NCBI GenBank assembly: GCA_965267535.1 | Contig: OZ254082.1 | Coordinates: forward strand, 992,001-1,056,000 | Origin: CAXBNB01 sp965267535 | GTDB taxonomy: Bacteria; Bacteroidota; Bacteroidia; Cytophagales; Cyclobacteriaceae | Direction of reading: 5' to 3' | Length of the DNA: 64,000 nt | Shown here: positions 55,001 through 62,956 of the stretch, piece by piece | Position numbering within the stretch: position 1 is the first letter of the stretch | How the letters are laid out: every line of letters starts with the position of its first letter | Notes under the pieces: generated by a model | Seen by the model: only the letters and a program-made list of their open reading frames with translations | The model's database searches: none | What the model was told of the DNA's origin: nothing | Program-made: the position numbers and the translations under genes

Positions 55001-55635
55001 ATAACCAACTTTCTGAAGAAGAGAAAAAACAAGGATGGGAACTCCTTTTTGATGGAAAAACAACAACCAACTGGCACAACTACAGAAAGCAGGGAGTAGA
55101 TTCCAGGTGGGTAGTTACCCCCAAAGGAGAACTTCACCTGACAGCCAAAGGAGGAGGAAATATAGTGACAGACAAGGAGTATGAAAACTTTGAGCTGGTG
55201 ATGGACTGGAAACTGGAACCCGGAGGCAACTCGGGGCTGATGTTTAATGTAGTAGAAGACGAAAAATACAGAACACCCTGGCTAACCGGCCCTGAGATGC
55301 AAATGCTCGACAACCTGACAAATGCCGATGCACGCCATGAGACGCATCGTGCCGGCGACCTCTACGACATGATCGCCTCCCGGTTTGTTACCGCTAATGA
55401 AGGAGGGCAGTGGAATAGAATTCGGTTGAAAATAAAAGACGGCAGGGTAGAGCACTGGCAAAACGGCTACAAAGTAGTGGAGTATCAAATGTTTGGAGAA
55501 GAGTGGAAAGAAATGATAGCCAACTCCAAATTTAAAAACATGAAAGACTTTGGAAAAGCCAGAAAAGGTAGGCTCTGCATACAGGATCACGGCAATAAGC
55601 TGTGGTTGAGAAACATCAAGATAAGAAAACTCTAA
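52054..55635 (+). CDS. Giant lipoprotein: cytochrome c motif + PA14-like + beta-propeller + DUF1080
   Basis: 1193 residues from TTG 52054, which gives an ideal lipoprotein signal (MNCIKTLNHAVALLIAVLVFSC). No ATG occurs between the first in-frame TTG (51967) and the lipobox, so a non-ATG start is required. Order by residue from 51967: an N-terminal domain (KENWAFRSVLDGKPRMFNLA ... GAVYTTAHGVQPTSYGHTYY, 60-250), a CxxCH heme site (CSTCH, Cys276) with downstream Met in MMTPHETLPMGRAQDI, a PA14-like domain (about 380-510), a propeller of the sorbosone-dehydrogenase or PQQ-like type (GLAEPLGIKVVDGELFVLQK ... GIAEGPDGALYVADNQGNW, about 560-870), and a C-terminal DUF1080 domain (GWELLFDGKTTTNWHNY, 1010-1222). 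DUF1080 proteins include 3-keto-glycoside hydrolases; an oxidative glycan-cleavage role is inferred. Confidence 0.9.
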   Translation: MNCIKTLNHAVALLIAVLVFSCESPEYNRPKENWAFRSVLDGKPRMFNLALDSNLYVSYDLERAKVYKIWKGGVKLDGAVYTTAHGVQPTSYGHTYYEDKFPTNPWAVREGSTDKSVTVNYLGYQFRNNQVTIKYELITAGGKKIQISETPEYIEKNGKQGLERTFVVEKNDTGLVPVLNFQIDKSKIAAVETTAGQFEESSKIVLSDTKVKVTTSVIPPEKEVKMDVKPALTRAAKGEVYLKSNDCSTCHLPESDLVGPSYLDIAKRYPYTSENVTALAEKIIKGGSGVWGTAMMTPHETLPMGRAQDIAHYILSLDGEEEPRSEVSELFLGVPSKSFELHDKKITFDDNKTTENGLIVQYYMLDNIDVLYEKLTGSAMPTFHAVAPNVHLTGGRELKKGARNFYVEFKGYIESDVAQQKHFRLVSKDGSKLKINGKTVVDNGGVHWHQAKEGKAYLRKGLNEFVVQHFCRGSNYAITMQWSEDGENFSLIPDNQLKHAKKHIGKVLPYVPKEKLERSIPGDRQKVAGVHPSFVKANAKPEGFKPRIGGIDFFSKDEMVICTWDSVGGVYILKNYTATDPEKIEVKQIAKGLAEPLGIKVVDGELFVLQKQELTQLIDHDGDQMIDEYRKVANDWHVTDHYHEFAFGLVYKEGSFYATLATDLGKDYRDVKDRGRVVKIDKNTGEVEFIARGLRTPNGIAEGPDGALYVADNQGNWIPTSKIIRVEKGGFYGFKYADYEEVKDMPEDPPLVWLPHTEISNSPSQPAILNLGPYKNQMIHGDVTHGGIKRVFIDEVDGVKQGAAFRFIQGLDAGINRIIWGPDGSLYAGGVGSGGNWNTPRLSWYALHRLTYNAQSTFEMLAVRAKSNGMEIELTEPVASTTQIRPEDFEVQQYHYEATERYGGPKNDVEALPVVSANLSDDKRKIFLELDNMQEGKVIYIRIKQPFVSAAEQSLWSTETWYTLTKKPTGQPGFRQAGAVVPHNQLSEEEKKQGWELLFDGKTTTNWHNYRKQGVDSRWVVTPKGELHLTAKGGGNIVTDKEYENFELVMDWKLEPGGNSGLMFNVVEDEKYRTPWLTGPEMQMLDNLTNADARHETHRAGDLYDMIASRFVTANEGGQWNRIRLKIKDGRVEHWQNGYKVVEYQMFGEEWKEMIANSKFKNMKDFGKARKGRLCIQDHGNKLWLRNIKIRKL

Positions 55636-55675
55636 GGAGTAAAAGATAACTATCTGTCAATAGTTTAGTGTGATC

Positions 55676-55785
55676 AGAGGCTGTCGTTAAAGAGGCGTGT
55701 CAGTTGGAGCGAAAGCTGCAATTTTTGGAAGATGAGAAAGTAGAGCTTCTAAATTTATGACATCAACCTTTTTTAGACAGCCTCT
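55676..55785. mobile_element. Short IS-derived or MITE-like element
   Basis: AGAGGCTGTC at 55676-55685 and its exact reverse complement GACAGCCTCT at 55776-55785 bound about 110 bases. GAGGCTGTC is the sort of terminal repeat seen on several Bacteroidota insertion sequences. Inside, plus-strand bases 55686 onwards read VKEACQLERKLQFLEDEK then VELLNL-stop, like the coiled-coil end of a transposase stopping just before its terminal repeat. No target-site duplication was seen. Another AGAGGCTGT lies at 55894-55902, just upstream of the next sigma gene. The surrounding 55,636-55,944 gap has no complete gene. Confidence 0.5.
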
Positions 55786-55919
55786 TTAGGCTCTAAAGTA
55801 TGTAGAAAAAGTTCTGGTTGGAAACCATAGCGAAATTGTAGCAGTGTCTTTTGATTTACCTTTATTGTAACCCATGTTCTAAAATAAAGAGTAAGAGGCT
55901 GTTTTTCTTTATAGAATGA

Positions 55920-55927
55920 TAAATTTG
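55920..55927 (+). promoter_or_regulatory. -7 box of locus C sigma factor
   Basis: TAAATTTG fits TAnnTTTG; transcription would start about 12 bases before the GTG at 55945. No clear -33 element. Confidence 0.45.
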
Positions 55928-55944
55928 TATATATAGTAGACAAA

Positions 55945-56520
55945 GTGCCCACAATTCACCATACTGATCAAGAACTACTTCACTTGCTTTCACAAAATGA
56001 CCCCAAAGCATTTGAATCGATTTATAATGCCTACTGGGAAAGGTTGTATGGTATGGCATACAACAGGCTGGAATTTAAAGAAACTGCCGAGGGCATAGTT
56101 CAGGATATATTCACAGAACTTTGGGACAGAAGGGAAAACTTAAATATTTATAAGTCTTTGGCTTCTTTTTTATTTACAGCCCTCAAGTACAAAATCATCA
56201 ACCACTATGCTGCTTTGGCCGTTAGGCGCAAATATATCCATGAAAACAAACGGTTAGCCACAGAGCTGGACGACACTACTCAGGACTGGTTGTCATTCGA
56301 TGAACTCTATAAAGTGATTGAAATCGAAATAGATCAACTTCCCCCCAAGTGCAAGCTGGTGTTTATGCTCAACCAGGAGGGTAAGTCGGCCAAAGAAATC
56401 GGACAAGAGCTGAATATATCTTCCCGAACAGCCGAAGGTCATATCAGTCAGGCCCGAAAAATACTCAAGACAAGATTGTCAGATTTTAATAAACTCAGTG
56501 TTTTCCTCCTTTTTGTTTAG
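55945..56520 (+). CDS. ECF RNA polymerase sigma factor of locus C
   Basis: 191 residues from a GTG start. Region 2: LSQNDPKAFESIYNAYWERL ... TAEGIVQDIFTELWDRRENL (about 14-70); region 4: EIEIDQLPPKCKLVFMLNQE ... GQELNISSRTAEGHISQARK (about 130-175); typical short VFLLFV tail. It is the most canonical ECF factor of the three here and most similar in layout to the locus A factor. The FecR gene follows after 175 bases. Confidence 0.92.
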   Translation: MPTIHHTDQELLHLLSQNDPKAFESIYNAYWERLYGMAYNRLEFKETAEGIVQDIFTELWDRRENLNIYKSLASFLFTALKYKIINHYAALAVRRKYIHENKRLATELDDTTQDWLSFDELYKVIEIEIDQLPPKCKLVFMLNQEGKSAKEIGQELNISSRTAEGHISQARKILKTRLSDFNKLSVFLLFV

Positions 56521-56695
56521 CTCCCTGCTTTTACAATTTCCTTCTCTGTATGCTCGTAATTTGACATTATGACGAAAAATATTTTGCTGATTTTCAGTTG
56601 TTTATGATTTTTTTCTAAAAAAAGAAGAAAGTAAACCAGGTAAAAAGGGCAGGCAAGCTGACTTTATATACGAGTCGCTAAGTATACATTAGACA

Positions 56696-57688
56696 ATGAA
56701 AGACAAGGAAATTGAAATATTAGCAGAACGTATAATCAAAGGGGAAGCCACGCCCGACGAAAAGCGGACATTTGACAACTGGTATGATGCTAAAAACGAC
56801 AAGGTAGTGATCTTGCCAGCGTCATCGGATGAAGAAAAAGAAGAAACTCGCCTAAGGATATACAGCAAAGTTCGAGCTAACATATCGGCCGACAGGCAGA
56901 CAACAGAAAGAGAGATAACAGCCAACCCGAGCAAATCTCTGTATTTAAAAATAGCAGCTTCCGTAGTATTTATACTATCCATGTCTTACCTGCTGTATCA
57001 GGTCAATGTATCCCAATCTGAGGAGAATACTCCGGTTGCGTTGATCGAAAAGTCCACAAAGGCGGGTGAGAGGTCACAATTTCGCCTGCCTGATGGTACC
57101 CTGGTACATTTAAATGCAGGAAGTTCATTAGTATTTCCCAAAGCTTTTGGTAGTAATCAGAGGGCAGTTGAGCTCAAGGGTGAAGCGTTTTTCGATGTGA
57201 AAAGGGATGAAAAAAGGCCCTTTACAATCGCTTCAGGCACCTTGACTACTACGGTGCTAGGCACATCATTCAATATCAAGGCATACCCCGGTGAGACTAA
57301 AGAAGAAGTTTGGGTGCTAACGGGAAAAATTAAAGTTCAACCTCAAAGGGATAAGCATTCCAGAAGTGCAGAGCAGGTATTGATACCCAACCAAGGTGTT
57401 GTTTTCGACAGAACCACACGGCAAATCACCAAAAAAGAACTGGATGTGAGAGATGCAGTAGCCTGGCGGGAGGGGTGGTTGATTTTTGAAAGCGAAAAAC
57501 TGGAAGATGTACTTCGCGAACTGGAGCGTTGGTACGGCGTAGAATTCGAGATTCAGGATACATCCGTTTTACAAACACACGTCACTCTCAAGCAACAAAA
57601 CGAGACATTACTAGCTGTAATGGAGGTGTTGAAATACTTAACCGGACTGGAGTATACTATTCAAAACAAAAAAGTGATTCTACACTAG
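56696..57688 (+). CDS. FecR-family anti-sigma factor of locus C
   Basis: 330 residues: cytoplasmic part (ILAERIIKGEATPDEKRTFD, about 6-25), one membrane segment (LKIAASVVFILSMSYLLYQV, about 84-103), FecR domain (GERSQFRLPDGTLVHLNAGS, LKGEAFFDVKRD, VLGTSFNIKAY) and C-terminal domain (FESEKLEDVLRELERWYGV ... GLEYTIQNKKVI). Closely parallel to the locus A protein. Confidence 0.94.
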   Translation: MKDKEIEILAERIIKGEATPDEKRTFDNWYDAKNDKVVILPASSDEEKEETRLRIYSKVRANISADRQTTEREITANPSKSLYLKIAASVVFILSMSYLLYQVNVSQSEENTPVALIEKSTKAGERSQFRLPDGTLVHLNAGSSLVFPKAFGSNQRAVELKGEAFFDVKRDEKRPFTIASGTLTTTVLGTSFNIKAYPGETKEEVWVLTGKIKVQPQRDKHSRSAEQVLIPNQGVVFDRTTRQITKKELDVRDAVAWREGWLIFESEKLEDVLRELERWYGVEFEIQDTSVLQTHVTLKQQNETLLAVMEVLKYLTGLEYTIQNKKVILH

Positions 57689-57758
57689 AAGCTTTTTTGA
57701 ACCAAAATAACAAAACACTATAAACAGGAAAGGAGGTAACGTAACCAAACAATAGACC

Positions 57759-57841
57759 AAAAAAATAAGCGAAAGTACGTGCAGGTACTTCCGCTTAAGA
57801 ATTAACGATCAATGATTAATAAAACCATTTAACGTATTAAG
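57759..57841 (-). ncRNA. Candidate antisense RNA at the SusC leader of locus C
   Basis: Minus-strand -7 box TAGATTTG at 57855-57848, five bases inside the SusC coding region, and a 13-bp terminator stem with one mismatch (TAAGCG.AAGTAC / GTACTT.CGCTTA, 57766-57797) preceded on the plus strand by seven A. Predicted length about 80-85 nt. The flanking sequence differs from loci A and B, so the shared architecture is not simply a recent copy. Confidence 0.5.
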
Positions 57842-57842
57842 T

Positions 57843-60800
57843 ATGTACAAATCTATACAAATTAATTGGGTAAGAGCGCTTGTAAGTATGTCAAGACAAA
57901 CTTTTTTAATATGGGTAATTACGGTGGCCTTTGGTGGCCTTCTGGCTGCTCATACCGGCAAATCCCAAAAAATGCTGAGTGATGTCAGGATTACCATAAA
58001 CGAAAGCAATGAGAAGCTTCACGATGTGCTTAGCAAAATTGAGAAGCAGACGGAGTTTAAGTTTTCGTATCTCGATGACATAAAGAGAAATGTAAAAGTG
58101 TCGGTACAGGCCGATGATGCCAGTCTGAGTAAGGTACTGGAGCAGATAGGCAAAAGCGGGAAAGTACGATTTCGCAGAGTAAACGACATGATCGCCGTGA
58201 GCAGGTTTCAAGGAATGAAATCGAGGCAAATTGTAAAAGAATATGTCCGGGCAGATATAAATGTATCGGGCAAAGTGACCGACGAAAACGGAGAAGGGCT
58301 GCCGGGAGCATCCGTTGTGGTGAAAGGCACAGCTTTAGGAACTACTACGGATATCAATGGTAATTACAAGTTGTCGATACCGGAAAACTCTCAGCTAGTA
58401 GTGTCATTTGTAGGCTATAAGACGGTAGAGTTGAGTCTGGCTGGCAGGAGCGTAATAGACATCCAGATGGAGTTGGATGCCGAGCAACTGGAAGAGGTGG
58501 TAGTAGTGGGGTACGGTACACAGAGGAAGAAGGATTTAACCGGTGCTATCGCATCTGTAAACAGTGAAGATTTAGAGAAAATTGTCCTCAATACACCGGA
58601 TCAGGCTCTGCAGGGAAGAGTGGCCGGAGTACAGGTGAGAACGGATTCTCATGCACCGGGAGGAAGTATTACGGTGCAAGTGAGAGGTACTTCTTCAATA
58701 TCTGCCAGTAGTCAGCCACTATATGTGATCGATGGATTTCCTATTTCTAACGATTACGATCAGGAAGCTGTAGCAGGTTGGGGAGCCACACCAAATCAAT
58801 TGAATTCGATTGACCCTTCCAATATTGCTTCTATTCAGATATTAAAAGATGCATCTGCTGCTGCTATTTATGGTTCGCGTGCCAACAATGGTGTAGTAAT
58901 TATCACTACCAAAAGAGGAAAATCAGGAAGGGCAAAACTGGATTATGATAATTCTATATCAGTAAGCAGAGTGTCAAAAAAGTTTGATTTTTTGAATGCA
59001 ACAGAATGGGCCCAATTGCAAAATGAAGCTGACGAACTCAATGGAAATGAGAAGAGGTGGACAGATGGAGATATAGCGGCCATGGGAGAAGGAACTGACT
59101 GGCAGGATATAGTATTTAGAAATGCAGTCACTCAAAGACACAAACTTAGTCTGTCTGGTGGCAATGAGTCAGTTAGGTATTTGGTGGCAGCTAATGTGTT
59201 GGATCAGAAAGGTTTAATTATCGGTACAGGGTTTAAACGCTACGGAGGTAGCTTGAATCTTGATGCTGATCTGTCAAAAAAGCTAACCCTTTCAGCCAAC
59301 TTTAATTATACATCTAGCACAAATGACCAAACCATCAACGATTCAAAGAGCTATAGTACTCAACCCAGTATGGTAGCAGGAATCTTCAATGCTAAGCCAC
59401 ACGTTCCACCATACGACGAACAGGGAAATTTAGCATTTGCTCGTGATTATCCTGGAGCAGGTGGAGAGGATACACCACTCTATATGGCCACCATGTACGA
59501 TATAGTGGGTACTTCCAGTAGGTTGTTGGCTGGCATGGCTCTCAACTATGAAATCGTTGATGGACTCAACTTGAAATTCCGCTTGGGTATGGATAATTTA
59601 TTAGCCAAAGAAGATAAATACTACCCTGTGGACTCTCGCGTAGCTAGGAGTGTAAGTGGCTATGCAGAACAGGCAGATCAGTTTTTGACGAATTTCCTGA
59701 ATGAAAACACGCTGGAATATAAAAAAAACATAGGTCAGCACGCTTTCTCTTTTTTGGGAGGATTTACCTACCAAACAGAAAAAAACAGAAGGCTAATGGC
59801 AACAGCCATGGGATTCCCTTCGGATTTTTACTCTTATCATAACCTAGGGTTAGCAACAAACCCTCAACCACCATCATCAAGTACTACCAAATGGGCTTTA
59901 GTTTCCTATTTGAGCAGATTGAATTACATTTTTGCCGACAAGTACATGTTTACTGCTACAGCCAGGTACGATGGTTCTTCCAAGTTTGGAGCCAACAATA
60001 AGTACGGTTTCTTTCCCTCGGCATCTGTTGCGTGGAAGTTGAGCGAAGAAAGTTTCATCAAAGATCTGGATGTATTTAGTCAATTGAAGATAAGGTTAGG
60101 ATATGGCCGCACTGGAAACGAAAGAATAGGGCTGTACAGGTCTATTTCCACTATAGAATCCCGAAATGATTTCAATGTTGCTTACGTTTTGGGAGGCACT
60201 CAGGTACCGGTAGCTTATCCTGCCAATATTGGTAACCCAGACCTGACCTGGGAAAAAGGATCCGACTTAAATATTGGTATCGATATGGGCTTTTTTAGTG
60301 ATCGCCTGAATCTTACACTGGATATCTACAACAAGAAGACCACTGATATGTTGTTAAATGTTCCCATCCCAGTACAAAACGGGTTTGCGAGTGTATTGAC
60401 AAACATAGGTGAGATGCAAAACAAAGGTTTTGAGCTAAGCCTCTATTCAGTAAATCTGAAAGGTGATTTTGGCTGGACCACTAATTTGAACTATTCCAGA
60501 AATCAAAATGAAATCATTGACCTGGGAGGTGCCAATCATTACTTTACAGGCTGGGTAGGAGGAGGAAACCAAAACTGGAATGGTAACTTCATTGTAAGAA
60601 ATGCCCCTGGTATGCCCGTTGGATCTTTTTGGGGAAGTACCTACGATGGAATTTGGACCTCACAAACTGAAATAGACGAAAGCGGTAGAGGTGATGCACG
60701 TTTGGGAGGAGAAAAATTCAGAGATGTGAACGGAGATGGCGTGTATGACCCACAGGATGATCAATATATCGGAAATCCTAACCCGGACTTTATTTTCGGT

Positions 60801-61271
60801 TTAAACAACGACTTTACCTACAAGAACTTTTCATTGAATATTTTCTTGTACGGTGAAATTGGGCAGGACGTAGCTAATTTGTCTCAAAAAAGAATGACAG
60901 GGGGCACTAATCTGCTCCGATCCGATCGAGAAGACAGGTGGCATCCTGTAAACAACCCCAATGGCACTACCCTAGCCGCTAATAGAGGGTGGACTTCCAG
61001 GTTGGGAACTCACAATGTACTGGATGCTTCATTTGTGAGGATAAAAAACATTGCACTGACCTATGATATGCCGGTTTCTGATTTGGGTATCAATTGGTTA
61101 AGTTCTCTGCAGTTGAATTTCGCACTGGACAATGTGTTGGTTATCACGAATTATAATGGTTATGACCCTGAGGTGAACTCATACGGTAGCACCAATGATG
61201 TTAAAGGTGTAGATCGCTATGGTTACCCCGCTGTAAAGGGGTATAGATTTGGGTTAAGAGTAGGATTTTAA
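57843..61271 (+). CDS. SusC-type TonB-dependent receptor with STN signalling domain, locus C
   Basis: 1142 residues. Signal segment to HTGKSQ; STN domain (EKLHDVLSKIEKQTEFKFSY ... GKVRFRRVNDMIAVSR, about 50-120); carboxypeptidase-regulatory-like domain (VSGKVTDENGEGLPGASVV); signature LEEVVVVGYGTQRKKDLTGA; plug (LQGRVAGVQVRTDSHAPGG, LYVIDGFPISND, NIASIQILKDASAAAIYGSR); barrel ending GYRFGLRVGF. Pairs with the following SusD and, through STN, with FecR. Confidence 0.95.
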   Translation: MYKSIQINWVRALVSMSRQTFLIWVITVAFGGLLAAHTGKSQKMLSDVRITINESNEKLHDVLSKIEKQTEFKFSYLDDIKRNVKVSVQADDASLSKVLEQIGKSGKVRFRRVNDMIAVSRFQGMKSRQIVKEYVRADINVSGKVTDENGEGLPGASVVVKGTALGTTTDINGNYKLSIPENSQLVVSFVGYKTVELSLAGRSVIDIQMELDAEQLEEVVVVGYGTQRKKDLTGAIASVNSEDLEKIVLNTPDQALQGRVAGVQVRTDSHAPGGSITVQVRGTSSISASSQPLYVIDGFPISNDYDQEAVAGWGATPNQLNSIDPSNIASIQILKDASAAAIYGSRANNGVVIITTKRGKSGRAKLDYDNSISVSRVSKKFDFLNATEWAQLQNEADELNGNEKRWTDGDIAAMGEGTDWQDIVFRNAVTQRHKLSLSGGNESVRYLVAANVLDQKGLIIGTGFKRYGGSLNLDADLSKKLTLSANFNYTSSTNDQTINDSKSYSTQPSMVAGIFNAKPHVPPYDEQGNLAFARDYPGAGGEDTPLYMATMYDIVGTSSRLLAGMALNYEIVDGLNLKFRLGMDNLLAKEDKYYPVDSRVARSVSGYAEQADQFLTNFLNENTLEYKKNIGQHAFSFLGGFTYQTEKNRRLMATAMGFPSDFYSYHNLGLATNPQPPSSSTTKWALVSYLSRLNYIFADKYMFTATARYDGSSKFGANNKYGFFPSASVAWKLSEESFIKDLDVFSQLKIRLGYGRTGNERIGLYRSISTIESRNDFNVAYVLGGTQVPVAYPANIGNPDLTWEKGSDLNIGIDMGFFSDRLNLTLDIYNKKTTDMLLNVPIPVQNGFASVLTNIGEMQNKGFELSLYSVNLKGDFGWTTNLNYSRNQNEIIDLGGANHYFTGWVGGGNQNWNGNFIVRNAPGMPVGSFWGSTYDGIWTSQTEIDESGRGDARLGGEKFRDVNGDGVYDPQDDQYIGNPNPDFIFGLNNDFTYKNFSLNIFLYGEIGQDVANLSQKRMTGGTNLLRSDREDRWHPVNNPNGTTLAANRGWTSRLGTHNVLDASFVRIKNIALTYDMPVSDLGINWLSSLQLNFALDNVLVITNYNGYDPEVNSYGSTNDVKGVDRYGYPAVKGYRFGLRVGF

Positions 61272-61311
61272 TCCGACATCATTATTGTGAAATATTTAAT
61301 GAATGAGAGAC

Positions 61312-62838
61312 ATGAAAAAAATACTTAAAAATATAGTGTTGGTAGCAATCACATTGAACCTGACCTGCTGCACAGAAATATTAGAAGAAGAATTGTTTAA
61401 CAGCCCCAACCTGAATGACTTCTACAAAAGTGAAGCTGAGGCCGATTTAGCTTTAGCAGGAATATATTCTGTCTTCTGGACACATCAGGGTATTTATAAA
61501 GACCTTGGGCTAATCAGGCAGAATGGTTTTACTTCTGATTTGATTCAATCAAGGAATAATGACTCATCCTGGGATCAGTTTAGCTGGTCGATGGGAGACA
61601 ATGATTTTAGCAATCATTGGATAGGAGCGTATTTAGCTATTAACCGGTCAAACACCCTTATTGACAGAATAGCTGTTTCAGATGTTAGCGACGAGGTGAA
61701 GAATGAGTATTCGGCTAAAGCTAAATTTATGAGAGCGCTTTATTATTTCAATTTGGTGCGAGCTTTTGGAGGAGTTCCTGTTCATACCAAAGCCACCTTA
61801 GATGTGGCGGATAATGATATCCTATACAAGGCTAGAAATACCGAAGCGGAAGTGTATGCCCAGATAATCAAGGATTTGACAGAGGCAGAAATTGAGATTG
61901 GCGAATTTGATGCCGATGATCATGCAGTGGGGCATGTAACTCTGGGGGCTATCAAGGGGCTTTTGGCTAAGGTCTATTTACAAAACCGAGATTGGTCCAA
62001 GGCTGCTGCAAAAGCTAAAGAAGTAATGGATATGGGGGTGTATGAACTTTTTCCCGATTACTCGGACATATACAGGCCGTCGAAGAAAAATGGTTCTGAG
62101 CATATTTTTTCTGGGCAGCACGGTAGCCAGGGAGGAGATGGCAACAACAATATTGGAAATCATACTCCCAATCACTTTGTGCCGGCTGCTACAAAACTAC
62201 CGGATGGCACACAGGTAAGGTGGGAAATCAACGGTAGATCAACCGGTATTGCTGTTGATCAGGATTTTTTCGATTCAACACCCGATACGCATAGAAAATA
62301 CCATACGATGAGAGATTATATGCCTTTTTATTGGAAAAGCACAGACAATGGATGGGTGTACGAAGAGGGGCATGTAGCTTTAGAATTTCCCCAAATTATG
62401 AAGTACTATTTTCCCGATGCTACATCCACAATAGATTTGGGAGTGAATATCAATATTTTGCGGTATTCCGATATCTTGCTCATATATGCAGAAGCAGTAA
62501 ACGAAGATGTGGGGCCCACTACAGATGCTTATGAAGCGATCAATAAGGTGAGGAGGAGAGCAAGAGCAGTGGGAACCGAATTTGAGCAAGACGAGTCTGT
62601 ATATCCTGATTTGACAGATCTCACTAAAGATGAATTCAGGGATGCAGTTTTGCTAGAGCGCGCGCGAGAATTTATAGCTGAAGGAGATAGACGAAATGAC
62701 CTGAATCGTCATGAAGTGTTTGTTGAAAATGCTCAAAACAGAGGTGTGACAGTACCTCACCCCGGATACAGGTTATTTCCTATCCCGTCATTTCATATCA
62801 ATCAAAACCCAAACCTGGAGCAGAACCCGGGATATTAA
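61312..62838 (+). CDS. SusD/RagB-like lipoprotein of locus C
   Basis: 508 residues from ATG 61312 (511 from 61303). Lipoprotein signal MKKILKNIVLVAITLNLTCC, then TEILEEELFNSPNLNDFYKS, and SusD features EYSAKAKFMRALYYFNLVRA with GGVPVHTK, LRYSDILLIYAEAVNE, AYEAINKVRRRARAV and LLERAREFIAEGDRRNDL; it ends LFPIPSFHINQNPNLEQNPGY, the standard C-terminus of the family. Binds the ligand over the preceding SusC. Confidence 0.95.
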   Translation: MKKILKNIVLVAITLNLTCCTEILEEELFNSPNLNDFYKSEAEADLALAGIYSVFWTHQGIYKDLGLIRQNGFTSDLIQSRNNDSSWDQFSWSMGDNDFSNHWIGAYLAINRSNTLIDRIAVSDVSDEVKNEYSAKAKFMRALYYFNLVRAFGGVPVHTKATLDVADNDILYKARNTEAEVYAQIIKDLTEAEIEIGEFDADDHAVGHVTLGAIKGLLAKVYLQNRDWSKAAAKAKEVMDMGVYELFPDYSDIYRPSKKNGSEHIFSGQHGSQGGDGNNNIGNHTPNHFVPAATKLPDGTQVRWEINGRSTGIAVDQDFFDSTPDTHRKYHTMRDYMPFYWKSTDNGWVYEEGHVALEFPQIMKYYFPDATSTIDLGVNINILRYSDILLIYAEAVNEDVGPTTDAYEAINKVRRRARAVGTEFEQDESVYPDLTDLTKDEFRDAVLLERAREFIAEGDRRNDLNRHEVFVENAQNRGVTVPHPGYRLFPIPSFHINQNPNLEQNPGY

Positions 62839-62889
62839 GAATGGTTTTTCAGCTAATCTGAAAGATCAGCTAAATAGAAGAAAGTGCAG

Positions 62890-62920
62890 AAAGAGATACC
62901 TTAATGCAAGGTATCTCTTT
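62890..62920 (+). terminator. Terminator-like hairpin after locus C SusD
   Basis: Perfect 13-bp stem AAAGAGATACCTT/AAGGTATCTCTTT with a 5-base loop, 51 bases after the SusD stop; the following T content is modest (TTTCTCT), so termination may be partial. Confidence 0.75.
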
Positions 62921-62956
62921 CTCTATGGATAAAGTTTTTTTGTTTAATCATAGTAA

